A program made the translations under genes and the position numbers. Below, one piece after another: positions 26,337 to 39,299 of a stretch of 64,000 nucleotides of DNA. This DNA comes from Sitta carolinensis. Lineage: Eukaryota > Chordata > Aves > Passeriformes > Sittidae. The notes beneath the pieces are model-generated. The model was not told the origin of the DNA. It did not search any database and worked only from the letters and a program-made list of their open reading frames with translations. The first letter of the stretch is position 1, and every line of letters starts with the position of its first letter. The stretch is from contig CM063290.1 in assembly GCA_032173965.1 (NCBI GenBank), positions 12,797,501 through 12,861,500 of the forward strand, in the 5' to 3' direction.

Positions 26337-26417
26337 AACTGGAGATGCATCTGTGCACAGGAGCACTTTTAATTTCTAAAATTCTTTTTCTCCTCCTGTT
26401 CTCTGAAAACATTGGAG
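26337..26417 (+). other. Candidate first coding exon with signal-peptide-like start
   Basis: A good acceptor (TTCAATGTTCTTTTCAG) ends at 26336 and a consensus donor (GGAG|GTAGGTG) starts at 26418, framing 81 bases. An ATG at 26345 in acceptable context (G at -3) opens 24 codons plus one base. The peptide starts MHLCTGALLISK and runs into a hydrophobic core ILFLLLF followed by SENIG, the shape of a secretory signal peptide: short polar start, hydrophobic core, small residue near the end. The exon would end in phase 1, common for signal-peptide exons of immunoglobulin-superfamily and other secreted proteins. I do not recognise the protein and found no downstream exon. Against it: a pyrimidine-rich stretch naturally encodes Leu and Phe, and comparable splice pairs occur elsewhere in the window. 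Confidence 0.3.
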
Positions 26418-27675
26418 GTAGGTGTTGAGTGTGTATTTTAGGATAATTGTATCCAGTAACTGAAGTGAAAAGCTTTGTCTATCAGGAGCATGATGCTATG
26501 TTATAGCCATCCTTTGCTGGATCCATGCACATACACACTGCCAAAACAGCCCCACCACACCCGTAATATTTCTTAGAAAAGCAAGGGATTTTATTAGCCA
26601 TTTGTTTCCTTATTTTTTTTTTTTTTAGGCTTTCACCATAGCCAGATGTTTGAGCTTTGTAGAGGCTAAATAATATTTCAAAAATGAGTGCACCAAATAA
26701 ATAAACAAATTAATTATTTTAAAAATATTTGTTGTTCAGGATCACATTCTTGAAAAGGAGTATTGATGCACATACAACAACATGTTTTTGCTCTGTGTTT
26801 AAGAGCAAGCACAGATTTTGTTTCTGAAAGTCTTTGGAGTGAGTCTTTGAATTTGTAGAAAACATAAAAAATAGGACAGAACTTGTTTCTATAATATTAT
26901 CAGTGGCATGAAGCTTCGTGAAGAAGGGATATTATGGCCATGTCTTTATGAATGTATCAGAATGAAAGTAGTAGATAAAGTTGTTATATTTGAATCCTTT
27001 GTCATTACTCATTAGGGATTTAGATTATTTTACAGAAGGAAAAAAAAAATCCTCTGTTAGGAATGGGTTCCTGGAAGCTGATTTTCTTTGAAAAAGGGTT
27101 ATACTCTGTGGGTGCATTTATTTTTTTATTAAAAATATCCCAAGAACAACTAATGAGGTAAACTGTGTACTGGTGCTTGTAAAACCTTTGTGGGGAATTT
27201 TGCTAGCTGTGAATTACTGCTTTACTTCATAGCTCGATTAACACTGCTAACTGTAGATTAATTAAAATGTCAATCAGCTGTGAAAAGAAGCAAAATTGCA
27301 TCTTTATTAGATTTGCTGGTGGGAAGGCTTAATGATGGGGCACATCAGACACCCAGGGCTCTGCACAACTGGAGAGTGCAGCCTACCCAAAACTTCACAG
27401 GAATAGTGGGAAGAACAGGCCTTGAAGGAAAGGCCATTTTTAAAAAAATCTTTTCTTTCCAATTTTTAATTTTTTTTTTTTTTTTTTTTTTGTGCGTGTG
27501 TGAATAAAATTTAGGTTGTGGTCTGAACACTAAGTTATGTTATTTCAACAAAACCGCTAATTCTGGTAACTTCACGACATTAGATTGTTGAAATGAGTTC
27601 TTCTCAAAACATTTCTTGATACATTTTTCATCTGTCTGAAATTGGTTGTTAGTAAAGCAGTTTGCTTTTCTTAAA

Positions 27676-27752
27676 TATTTTTATATATATTTTTTTTAAT
27701 ATTTATTTATTTATTTATTTATTTATTTTATTTATATATTTATATATTTTTA
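27676..27752. repeat. (ATTT)n-type microsatellite
   Basis: About 75 bases of almost pure A/T, with a clear run of at least six ATTT units in the middle and TATAT-rich flanks. Confidence 0.85.
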
Positions 27753-29044
27753 TTCTGTCTATCCCTTCCTTGCTTTGACTGACCATATAAATGAAAAGAT
27801 AAGCTGACTTGGGGACAGTGCAGGTCCCCGCCACAAATGAGGGTTTATAAAGCCAGACACCTGGATGGGCAGATTTTATTACTGTTGAGAGATGCAATGT
27901 TCTTTGTTATTCTTAGCCTCTGATCATTACATATTGAATGTTGCCCACAGTTTTCTGCTGTTTTTCCTTTGAGTTGTGGAATCTGCTATGCCTCTAGGGA
28001 ACCAGGCAAGGGCTGGTAAATTTATGGGATTTTATTTCTTTGTGTGAATGTCCTGTTCTGGTCTTGAGGACCATTTTGAGATTGCATGTCTGCACATATT
28101 AGATTTTTATTCTGTTGCATGATGTTCCCATAGCCTTCTAAAAAGTAATTTATAATACAAAGAAGAACTTTGGTCTTGAACAAGTCCTTTCTTGTTAAAA
28201 GCATGTCATATATCTTACAGCATTGTTATAATTCAGATCAACTAATTCCGTTATCATTCTGTTTTCATTACTGCCTTGAAGTCTAGAGCTGAGTTCATAT
28301 CACACAGTAATAATTTTATGTAACTGGCTGATACAGTAATTTATTTTTAATAACTTTGTATGAAAAACCTACATATTATCAGACACTGAAAGTGATCACA
28401 TCTGGTGGGGTAATTGTTTTCTCTCTGCACTATAGCTGTGGTTCCTGTTAGGTAACACTCTTCCATTTAATGCTAACAAATTGTAGTTTCTTAGCACTAT
28501 ACTGCAGGCAGCACCTTCTTGGATGAACATGAATGCAGATTTCATAGAGTCTAAACTTATCCTTTTCCTGGAAGTGATACATAGCACTGATTTGTTCCTC
28601 CTAAAGTTTGCTGCGTAGCAGACATAACTGAGTATTTTTCAAATAGGTACTTGATACAGGGGAAGTAGTAAGATAGATTGTATTGTGATTTTGTATTTCT
28701 ATTTATCTTGTCTTCTTGAAATAAGGATATCCATGAGTTATGTGATTTACATACACCTACTCCACCCCGAATGCAAAGGAGACATGTCTTTCAGTATTGT
28801 GCTCTTAAACAAGTCACTGTGATTGCCTGTCATTAATCTCATAACTTGCTTTCTTTTGAAATTAATATCTATGACTTGAAAAACAAAATAATAAATTCTG
28901 TACGCTCATCTTTCACATTTCTAAGTGTCAGCATAGTGGTCCAGTATTAGAATCAGGTTATCAGTGTAAAATGTGAGCCTTTATGACATTATTTGGTGCA
29001 TCTAATTCTGTAAGGGCACGAGAGTGGCCATGTAGGACCATCCC

Positions 29045-29072
29045 ACTGCCTGCCTAGTGCCAGAGCAGGCAG
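29045..29072. other. Short perfect inverted repeat (hairpin)
   Basis: CTGCCTGC and GCAGGCAG flank an 11-base loop, giving an 8-pair GC-rich stem that extends by two pairs past a single bulged G. Too short for a microRNA precursor; a chance hairpin is the simplest reading. Confidence 0.4.
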
Positions 29073-30242
29073 GTGTGAACATGGTGAGTGCACAGTGACT
29101 GCAGCTTCTTGCTGGTTTGTTTGCCTCACTATCAAACCAAGCAATGAAACTTTTGCCTCACAATATGCAGCTCGGACAGGGTATCACTTAAGAAGTTCCC
29201 ATCAATAATGGGTATAATTGAAAATAATTTCCATCATTTAAATATAAACAAAAGGCCTGAATAAATAATAACTGTATGCAGCCAGATATAAACATGAACA
29301 AACAATCTGCATTTTTATTCGTTATCATTGTTATTAAAAATGTCAGGTGGAAGTTAGGGCAGGACTGACTGCATAAGTTTCTCATGTTTTGTATTTAAAT
29401 AGCCCTTTTTGGTCTTATTGACATTAAATAATCCTTGTTTCAAAATTTATATGGTCATCACTCATGTTCTGGGAAGACAGCATCTTTGTGCCAAGACTGT
29501 AATTCAGACTTCTCCAAATTTTATATGAATTATGCAAGGCAAATGAAAAGAGTAATTCAGGAAAAAATAAGGATCATATTTCATTATGCATTTCAAGAAC
29601 AGTGTTTCCATAAAATTCTGTGCTTAATGCTAACAAGATTGAAGCTTTTAGTGCTTGACATGTGGAAGCATATTTCAATATTTTTCTTTATTTAGCTCTT
29701 CAAATGTAATGTTTTGCCTCTGTGAGCAAATGGAATGAAGGAAATACTTGTAATTATTAATGTTACTTAGGTTTCTGTTTCTTTTTGTTATTATAAAGTA
29801 CACTCAGACAAGTAAGGGATTACTGGACTCTGCTGTGCTAGAAAAACGGAACGTGCTGTGTTATGGATGTAGATGAAGTGTTTATTTAATTGCACTGTGA
29901 TAATAGATGGTTGCTATAGCTTGTAGCTCTGTACAACAGAATTGGATCCTGTAGTGCCATAGACAATTATATCCAGCTTAACTGAAGTTTTCATGTGACA
30001 AAAGGGAAGAATAAACATCCTGTGTTTAAATTGAGTTAGAAGGCAGAGTGTATTATGAATTGCTAGTTTTCTACAAAAGGTTTGGCTGAAAGAATAAGCA
30101 ATTAAGCCTTATGAGTATTGAAGTAAACTTCATAGAAAAAGATTGGTGGGTTACAAATGGTCGTGTTGCCTTTACTCTTATTTTGGTGCAAATAGAAAAT
30201 TACTTTTGAGAAGTGGGATTCAAATAGCTAAAAAATACTTGG

Positions 30243-30340
30243 ATACTGTATCTAATTCTGGGGTCCAGGTCTTCAAAAGATGAAGAACTGGACAATGTCT
30301 GCAGAAGAGCTGGAAGGATTTTTGGGCTGGTGAAATGCTG
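30243..30340 (+). mobile_element. CR1-type LINE relic (sense orientation)
   Basis: The stretch beginning ATACTGTATCTAATTCTGGG and continuing through AAAGATGAAGAACTGGA and GCAGAAGAGCTGGAAGG follows the reverse-transcriptase-proximal part of avian and reptile CR1 elements, whose consensus here reads roughly CTGTGTCCAGTTCTGGG, then AAGAAAGATGTGGAACTGGA, then CCAGAAGAGGGCTAC. It is heavily diverged, with indels and no open frame, so it is an old, 5'-truncated, dead copy. Neither end could be defined. CR1 is the dominant LINE of birds and other sauropsids, which supports the proposed host group. Identification is from memory of the family. Confidence 0.6.
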
Positions 30341-32345
30341 TTGTATTGAGGGCTATCAGTGTCAATCCAAATTTTTTTACAGCACAACAATACAAAGAGG
30401 TGAATTTTTAATGGAAAGATAAAATCAACATCAAAATACTTTCTAAATCATATGGTGAAATATAGAGCAGTGCTTGGAAGCTGGACCCTGAAAAATTCAG
30501 TGGAGAATAAAGGAAGAGGGTCTTTTCTAAAACAAGCAAGGGAACAGTGAAGTGATCATAGAAACCAGCAGGCATTGAGAATGGTGTGCCCCTGCTTTGT
30601 CTTCAGACAGTATGTATTGCTTTGAGAGATGTACCAGCAGAAAACACAAGCAATGGGAGCAGGACAATAGACTAAGATGCACAATGTCACAGAGATCCTT
30701 GGGGGGCCTCATTGCCTGAGAAGATTGGTGGGAATGTGTGAGTGCATGGTACTGGGAATAAGCAGTCAGTGACTCATAGGAGGTACTGCCCTGAGGAGCA
30801 GACAAGTTCCATCGCCTGTGGATCACAGCTTTTGCCTCTGCATCTAGTTCGAGTTGATGTGCTTGTAAGAGGCACATATTTACCTTGGCAATTAGGCAGA
30901 AGAAAGCAGGCTCTTTGGTAGGGAACATTGTGTTTTCAGTCTTAGGTGGAAAACCTTCATCCGTATGATTTCTCCAAATCCAAGAGGACTTTCAGACAGG
31001 CATTTCTGAGAGTTTTTTGCACAAGTTTGCATTGGCAGTGCTCTTTTGTTGGTCCCATATGATGCAATTTACTTTTGCTTTCACAGATGTGAATCTGGGC
31101 GTGTTTTTTTCTGTCAGGTTACATCACTGAGGTAGAAGCAGGGAGATGCTATTTCACACCTTTTTAATTAGAGACTCCAATCCTTGGTGATCGTGTGTGG
31201 AAATGTAATGAGTCTGTTCTTGTTGAAGGTTACTAACAAAACACTGGGAGGAGGAGAATAATTAATTTTTAAAGATGAATTATATTGGTGAGATAAGGGG
31301 GGAAAAAAAAGAGCAAACTTTGGAAGTACTTAGAACCCTAGAGAATTGGTCTTTGACTTTATATAAACATAAGTATGATTTGTAAAGAGAATGTTGACTA
31401 TTTCCTACCTCTTTCAATTATTTCATTTAATCTATAAGAATATAGCAGTGGCTAAAATCCTTCTGTAGTTAAGAAATACTAAGGAGCTCAGACTTCTGGT
31501 TGAAAAGAAGCCAAATTTGGGGTCAGGCAAGGGGAGGCAGATATAATTAGTACTGGAACCTGTGGCAGCAAGGCACAACATCATGTTTGCTGTGAATTGC
31601 CAGGGTAGAAACAAAACTTTTCAACAAAAGTTGCCAACTCTAATGTCTAATTAACACAAGTTTTGTGTTAATGAGGGCAAAACTAATAATTCCCACAGCA
31701 AAATCAAGTATTGTAGGAGATTAACACCTCCAAGGTGCTTTTACCTCGTATAAGGACAAACAGGGGAAGAGGAGGGGCCATCACAGGGTTCCTTACTCTC
31801 ACAGAATGAAACAGGTTTTGATAAGATTAATCCCTATGTTGTTTTTCCAGTGTTATATTTCTTGGTGTGGGGTTATTTTGACGATGATGATGGCTAAAGA
31901 TTCAGAATATCAAACTGAATCTGAATTATTCATATAATTATTGAATTATATGATAACTACTTTGCAACCTACTTTAAGCCCTTGATTTGAAAAGCTGAAA
32001 AAGGTGTATTTCCCCAGAGACAAGTGGTTAGGAGTTCCTGCTGCTTGACTTTCTCTCATTTCACCTATTTCAGCCACCTAAAAATATAAAATGGCTTGAA
32101 CAACAAGAGGAGAAAAAAATTTAAAGCTCACACTGTGGATTTTAAAAATAAATAGTGTCAGGAGTGTTCTGAGCAGTCTCAGCTGTCATGCTTTTATTAG
32201 AATTGCAAGCAAACACATAATTTCTGTAAATACAACATATTCAATTGTAATTCTCAGTGTAGACTCTTTATCTCAATATCTTTACACTGATGTTAGGATC
32301 ATTTTGCATTTAGTTATCACTCCAGTAACATCGTACTGTGTTGGT
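30341..32345. other. Non-coding stretch
   Basis: A minus-strand frame of about 133 codons (30527-30928) has no recognisable domain and no flanking consensus splice pair. No other gene or repeat was recognised. Confidence 0.45.
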
Positions 32346-32370
32346 GGGGGAGGGGGTGTTTTGGGGTGGG
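32346..32370 (+). other. Strong G-quadruplex motif
   Basis: Four G-runs of 5, 5, 4 and 3 bases are separated by loops of 1, 6 and 1 bases, meeting the usual G-quadruplex pattern (four runs of at least three G with loops of 1-7). Further G/T-rich sequence follows to about 32400. Effects on replication or transcription are known for such structures in general; nothing here shows a role. Confidence 0.65.
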
Positions 32371-33840
32371 TTTTTTCACTTGTTTGGGTTTTTTTGAGTG
32401 TTCACAAATGCTTTTTTAACTTCAGGTTACAATGTTGACAGGCTGTGAATGCTTTTAATCTTGGCACATAACCATGTTTTGAAAGACAGTTCCTTAGAGA
32501 AAGACTCAAACACAGCATTGTGAAATAGTTAAGTGTGTGGGTTCAGCATTTTACTGTAAGGGACTGTGTCCTCTTCTAAAAAAATCAGAGATGTAGTTTT
32601 CTATATAAGGAACACCTCTATAAGTAAGAGAAAATCTTAAGCTAAATAATGAAATTATTTCAAAGTCAAATTCTCCATTAATAGGAATGTTAATATTCTT
32701 TATTTGCTTTTACAGTTAGCTCTTTACTTGTAATAAATTAATGTGTGCATTTTTGTAAAAAGGTTTTCCGTGTTTTATGTGGCATTATTCTTGCTGTCTA
32801 ACAATAATTATTCGTGGTCCTCTAGCAATAGTACTCTGTTGAGTAAAAAGTTCCAAAATGTTCCTTCCCTTCAAAGGACTGTGTTTGCGGAGTCTTGTTT
32901 TAAGTAGCTCTAGCTTTGTATTCATCAGAGCCCCATAAACATAATGGGAATTCACATTTTCACTGGGCCAATCCACAAGCTTGCCACTTCTGCCAAAATT
33001 ACTTTCAGTAGAAAGTAGATATGTGCTCTAGAGACGTAAATGGTTATCACAAATATGTAATAGGAAACAGTTCAGCTTTTTTGCATTCATTTGAATTCCT
33101 TGTCAAAATTTAGAGACATGAAAGGAAATAAACCAAAAAAGAATAATGTTAACTGTATTATATATGATTTTCAAAATGTGGTGAAGTAAATTTTCTGAAA
33201 TCCAATTCTCATGTATTCTGCCCTTGAACAATTTAATGTAAGTAAAAAATACCTACTAATCAATGTAAAAAGCAGCTGTCATGCCGTGAAACCACTTACT
33301 GTATAATTGAAAATGTATGGTTGGCAAAGGCTCTGATATGAATCTGAAAGTCAGGGGTGCTAGGATCATATGAAATGACAGCAGTATCAAGGTAAAATGA
33401 GTCTTCTCATGGCAGATGAGTTGAAACTAATTGTGCAGATCAAATAGAGTCGGTATTTCCTACCCATATATCTTAGGTAGAGGCTAAGATAGAACACTAA
33501 AACCCATCTTTCATTGCACAGTTGCACCAAAGTAACGTGACATCTGCCCTGATGATTTAGGTCAAGCTGGGGTCGTGTCCAACTGTTCTCTTAAGCCTTT
33601 AGTGACTATACTTTTTTTTTTTCAGATAGGGTTTTATTTGTAGGAAACCCGTCTCCATCTTCTGTCTTCCCCACTTCAGATAGAGATACTGGTGTACTCA
33701 AAGACTTGAGTATCCAGAAAGAGCTTTGCAGGCTGGGCCTTTACCACTGTGGAGCAAGCTGAAGTTGTGGAAGAGTTTTTTCCAGGAATTTTTGTATAGG
33801 AAGCTCAGTAATAAAGTCTAGCCTTGCAATCTGTCTGATC

Positions 33841-33881
33841 TATTGCTGACTGATATTGCTGACTGATCAGATGGCTGACTG
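33841..33881. repeat. Small tandem repeat, 13-base unit
   Basis: TATTGCTGACTGA occurs twice in direct succession, followed after a few bases by a partial third copy (GCTGACTGA). Confidence 0.75.
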
Positions 33882-36800
33882 AATCCTCTGCTTGGCTTCT
33901 ATTTCAGGATGAAGACATAGAGAAAGTGTAACAACTGGGTTGTTTTGTGGATCGATCAGTTTTTTGGAACTGAAAATTTTCTGGGGAGCCTGTAAAAGTA
34001 AGCTTTTTTTTTTTTTTTAAGTGTTTTTTTTTTTTCTCCAAATACGGAGTGTCTCCTGGGCTATGAACTTTTTTGTTACCTTGAGCAATTTTATTTTTCA
34101 ACGTCTCAAGTTTTGATGTGCACAAAGATAAGAGATGCTTTGCTGTAATGCAGAAGTGTTGTAAGGACACTGGAGATTGCACAGCTCAGTAGGAGTTGCA
34201 TGAATACCTTTTGTAGGTAGGGATGAAATAGGGAAGATTGCTGAGGGTGAAACAAGTGTTCCTTCTCTTTCTTCACACCATCGGAGGTGGCGGCCACTCC
34301 TGAATGAAGCAGTAATGGGTTGTTGTATTCTCTCTTCAGGCAGCTGCCACCAGCCTTACCTCCTGCTGCTGACCAAGAGTGCCACTCACAGCAGGGACAG
34401 ACCTTCCCAGGGAGAAAGGAACAGGTCTGGAGCCCCCACATGGCAAAAATCAGTTAAACGAAAAGGACCCAAATTGGTCATTTATTCACCAGGGCCATTG
34501 CTTTGCTGCAAGGAAAAGGTCACCAGGAAAATGGTGCCTGCTGTGCTTTAGATCTGATATGTTCCTTCATTTCTCAGCCCTATGTAAGTAGATCTATTTG
34601 TGTCTGCTGCCTTTTGATAGTGAGAATTGTTTCTTAAGTGTTATAGAACAATCTTTCTGGCTTTATCCAAACCCAATATAATAATAAGTGAGTAGCAAAC
34701 AGCAGAGCCAAGTCCCCCATCTTCAGAACTCAATGACGTGGATTCTGTATCATGCTGGTAATGGTGAGCTTAGACATCAAAGTGACTACAAAACAGGTGG
34801 TGCCACATTCAGAAGGGCGGCTGCTTTACTTCAAATAGAACTCCAGGTTAAAAGATCTTTGGGGTGGCGATTCCTAAAGATTTTTTTTCTCATTGTTGTC
34901 TAGAGAACTGATGTTTGCAGAGACATGGGCTCCTAAGCAGGAGCTGTTCTGATAGCATCTGCTGTAATTCCTTGGCAACTCCAGGAAATGGTAAGCAAGA
35001 GTTTTCTGGAAGAGCTTATAACCAGCTTCAGCCAGTATTCCTGTGTTTACTGTGCTTTAGAGGCATGAAAACAGCATTGACAGCAGGGATGTCTAAAATA
35101 TCATAGGAAGTAAGGATTATAACTCCTTGGACTTGCTGAATTTTTCTTTTGAGAAATCTGAATTTTTCCATTTGGAAAAATGCTTTTCCTCAAGTATTAT
35201 AGTGTGACTCTGGGAAAACTATGGTTTTTTAACTTTATAGCAAAAATGTTGTTGGATGAAAAATATGGAGCTGTAAACGCCTCTGGTCTTGTCACCACTC
35301 ATGTCTCTTTCAGGAGGTTTTTTGCAAGATCCAGTCACATTTCATTGACAATCTTCACCAAGTTTCTCCTGAAACTCATCACATACATGGAAATAATATG
35401 CCTTCGCATTTTTGGGGGAATAAGAAGCCTTGTTTAAGAGACTTTTAGTTAGTCTTAAAGCCTGTACTTGTTTTGAGTTGGCAAAATTAAGGCACTATAG
35501 GGTTGGGGGTTTTCCAATTAAAGAAATGCAGGTTACCTAATCATCCTCAAACTTTAAAAGAAAAATGCTCTGCATGGATTAATGGCCTCATGTGGGAGTC
35601 TTCTGGAAATTTTTGCAACAAGGCTCATGCCTTGCAAACTGGTGCCAGAGTTATAAAAGGAAACTATTCTGTAACTTAGACTGTTCACAGTTCCACTGAT
35701 TCAATAATACACTTTACACTTTCAGGAGCTTGTTCTTTGTTCCTATTTTGTATTCTAAAAACATTTGCATATGAGAGTACCAGTTTTCAGTTTCATGACA
35801 AACATGCACAGAAGCTGTTTTTTCCAACTTCTGTGATATTTTTGTAAGTATTCCCATGGTGATATTTAAATTCTCTCTATAGTTATTATTCCTGTCATTC
35901 TTATGTTTACAAATAACCACTAAACACTTTGAGGGCAATATGCTGCAGTCTTCTGGCACAGAATTTCTCCTTCTGCAGGTTCCCAGGATTGTTTACATAC
36001 TTGATGCATAAAACCCCCACTGAAATGTAGATGGCATAGGCCTGTAATAGAATCTCTGCTTCATTAACACTGTAACTTTGTAGGAGACCATCAAGTCTTT
36101 CCCCATCCTCAGTGAAGCTGACTTGTGACTAAGGTTACAAACTGTGAAAAATTTAATATAAAAAGTAAGACATAAATGAAAATAAAAGCAATAAGCAAAC
36201 AAGAAGACTGGAAAATGTACTTGCCGTATGCTAAGCCTTGTAGAAGGTATTTGAGTGGATTAAGACACTTCTAATTGCTTGACACTGGAAATCTCCATCT
36301 CAGCTTTATTAAAAAAAAAAAAATAAGGAAAGAAGATTTGGAAATTTTTATAACATTGAATATATGCATTAATTAAGGTGTGAGACATGTGGTCTAGTAG
36401 TGAAAGCCAAGGGCTTGTCAATAAGAAGATCATGGTGTTCTAATTACGTTTGGATAATTTTCCATTGTCTTTTATTATTTGTTTTACTTGCATGTACGCA
36501 GTGGATGCTTTAAAATGTGAAAATCAGATTTAAACTTTGAGCTATAATTCCACATGAAACCTTTCTATGGAGAAGTTCTGTACATTTTGTTTGTATTTTT
36601 CTTTATCCCATTTTGGGGTTTTTTATCCCTCACTTACTCTGGTATTTCAATTATAACGCACACAGCAGAGACTTCTGTTCTCAGCCTGTTGAACAGAGCT
36701 GATCTCTGCCTATGCACAGGAAGAAATGTTCTTTGCTCTGATGGTTCAGAATTTCCCAATGACCTGTTAATTACACAGTTCATTTGGAGAACCTTGCTTT

Positions 36801-39284
36801 CCTTGTGCATTTTAGTATGAATATCCCCACCAGTATTATCAGGAAGGAAAGACTTTGTCTAACTGCTTGAATCTGAAGACTGCGCAGCCTGTGAGTCCTC
36901 CCTGTCTTGGTGTGCTCTCTCAACCCTATGGATCTGTTCTTTTCCTCTATACTTGGGGGTGGGGAGAATATTAGCTCCCTATTGTCACAGCTGGTCAGAA
37001 GGTAAAAGGGAAGCAAGCATTTAGATAATGAACTTTAAGAACTTCCACCGTGTCACAAGTTCTGTCTTCCTGGCCTGCTTACTGCATCATGAGATCTGTG
37101 TGTATTGCTGATGGTCCTCCTGAGATGCATTAAGTTCTTATTGCTGCAGCCCCAAGAATGTTGCACATCTTCCTGTTAAGATAAAGCATAAAGTTTATTC
37201 TGCTTTCTGTTGAGAGAAATATTGGTATTAGTGTGCACAGAATTGCATCAATACTAACCCACTCCCTAAGGTCTTGAACCTTGGTCACTTTTCATACATT
37301 CTTTTTCAACATGAGGCAGGACTGGGGAAAAGGACTTGTCTATTCCCGTTTCTAAAGAACATCCTGTTTATGAAGACCCTTCTTCATGGAAATCAGAATT
37401 GATAATAAATTCTGCTGTGAATCAGAGGAAAACTGCCTGAATTCATCAACACTTAGTTTCCTTGTTCACGATGTGCCCATGAACACAGCAGGAGGTGTGA
37501 ATCCAGGGCAGCCAGAAGAAGAGGTGCAACAGACCAGAGTAATTTAAAAGTTTAAGTATTATGCTGCACATCAAGGGTTGTGTAGGGATATTAATTATTA
37601 TTATTATCATCATCAAATAATACAGGTGAAATAATAGGTCAGAGAAGCAATACGTCCACAGACACTCTGAACAGAGTGCCAGGGTTAGCTGGCTCTCAGA
37701 ACATGCAGTACTGTTCCAATTAATTGAGAGAATAGCTTAATACTTCACAGGTTGGAGCAGCCAGATCATTTTAAAGCAGTGATTATGTTCCCTCCTACAC
37801 AGAATGTTTAATTTCAAACTTAATTGTATCCACATTTCCGTTTCTAATTAATCCAGATATAGAAATGCTATAGTAACCGAACAGTGTGTCCTTTGAGGAA
37901 ATAAAACATGGCACAATCCCGTGGCACCAGAGTAATCTGATTAAAGAGATGTTTATGTAACACAGGTCTTTATAAGTTAACTAATTTCCCATATGCTTAC
38001 TATTCTTGTGGTGCACTTGTGAGGAAGAGATGAGAAAATGTTTATCTTGCTCGTTTTATGCTTTGGGATTTCCACTGTCTCTAGTTTGTTACGAAATTTA
38101 TGGAGGTGATGGAAAAGGTAGTCAGCCACTCTGTAGCATACACTTTTTGCACAAGGCAAGGATTTCTAGTAGGAAATTTCCACCACTGGTGTCTGCTTGG
38201 GGGATTAGATGCACTGATTTTCATGCTGTTAACAAGGTGTATCCTGCAGTTCTGAGAGTTCCCACAGATAGCCAGTGTTCCCAAGGTCAGGATGATCTGT
38301 AAGAGACTGGGAATTAGTTTGTTACCTGTGATTTTGTGTGTACTGAGAAAAAGGCTGTGTCTGCTCCAAGGTGGTGGAAATGTTTCTATGGATCTGAGCT
38401 ACACTGGGTTATCAGAGTCCTGTATGGGACTGACCTCCATTACTGGTGTGTCAATTTTGTTGCTGCTAAACAAATATATAATCCTAAAATTCAAAACCTG
38501 GACAAAACATGGTCGAACCTGCTCTGAATATTAATTTTCATCTGAAAGAAAGCCTTCTGTAAAGAGCAAGTGGGATTGTTTTGTTTTGCTCTTGTTTTTC
38601 ATCTGGAAGTGCTGCACATGCACTTGTTTTGATGCCCAGAAGTATGACTGATATTTTTGGAGCTGATTTGGAAGTTCTGGCAATGAAATCCTACCAGTGT
38701 TTTCCTAGGAGGGAAATGGAAAAACTGTAACACTGATACATATTTTTAGTAACACAAATAGGAAAAAAAACATGGTTGGATCTTTAAAATGGTGTATGTT
38801 TTGGGGTTAATCTAGTGTTTAGATTCTCATAATAGAAACTGAGTGTGCTGAGGAAATCTTGTTCATGAAGTGTCTTGGAGAGTTTATCTTTTGCCACTTG
38901 ATAAAGAACTAAGAAATAGATTTCGTTGGGGCTTTTAGCAGCCTCTGAGAAAAGAGCTCATGCATTGCCTTTGAAAGCCTTTAGTCCTGGTGACATCCAT
39001 CTGGTGGGCTGGATGAGAGAGACCAGCTGGAAAGACTGGAAGGTGCAATGGAGATCTGCAGGCAGACCAATGATAGGAGAATTAATAAATGCAGTGAGAA
39101 GTTTCATTTCATTCAGCAAAACACCTTTAGGGGGGAAAAAAAAGAAAGTGCTTAAGTAATTATTTAAATTTCTGATATAAAAAATTCTGGTTTTGGGGGG
39201 AAAATGCCTCTGAAAACTGGTTGGAGTTCTTGAAAACAGTCACACAAGCTGTAAACCAGGTTTAGAGCTGTTTACTGAGAAGAG

Positions 39285-39299
39285 AGCACCACCTTGTGT
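39285..39299 (-). promoter_or_regulatory. CTCF-like core motif (degenerate, minus strand)
   Basis: The reverse complement reads ACACAAGGTGGTGCT, about 12 of 15 positions in agreement with the CTCF core. Judged by eye only. Orientation is opposite to the candidate at 15810. Confidence 0.25.

Larger units (their letters stand above)
26418..30242. other. AT-rich non-coding stretch
   Basis: No coding exon supported. Contains T-runs at about 26610-26626 and 27471-27491 (the latter followed by a short GTGCGTGTGTG run) and the ATTT microsatellite listed separately. Only small open frames were seen. Confidence 0.5.
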
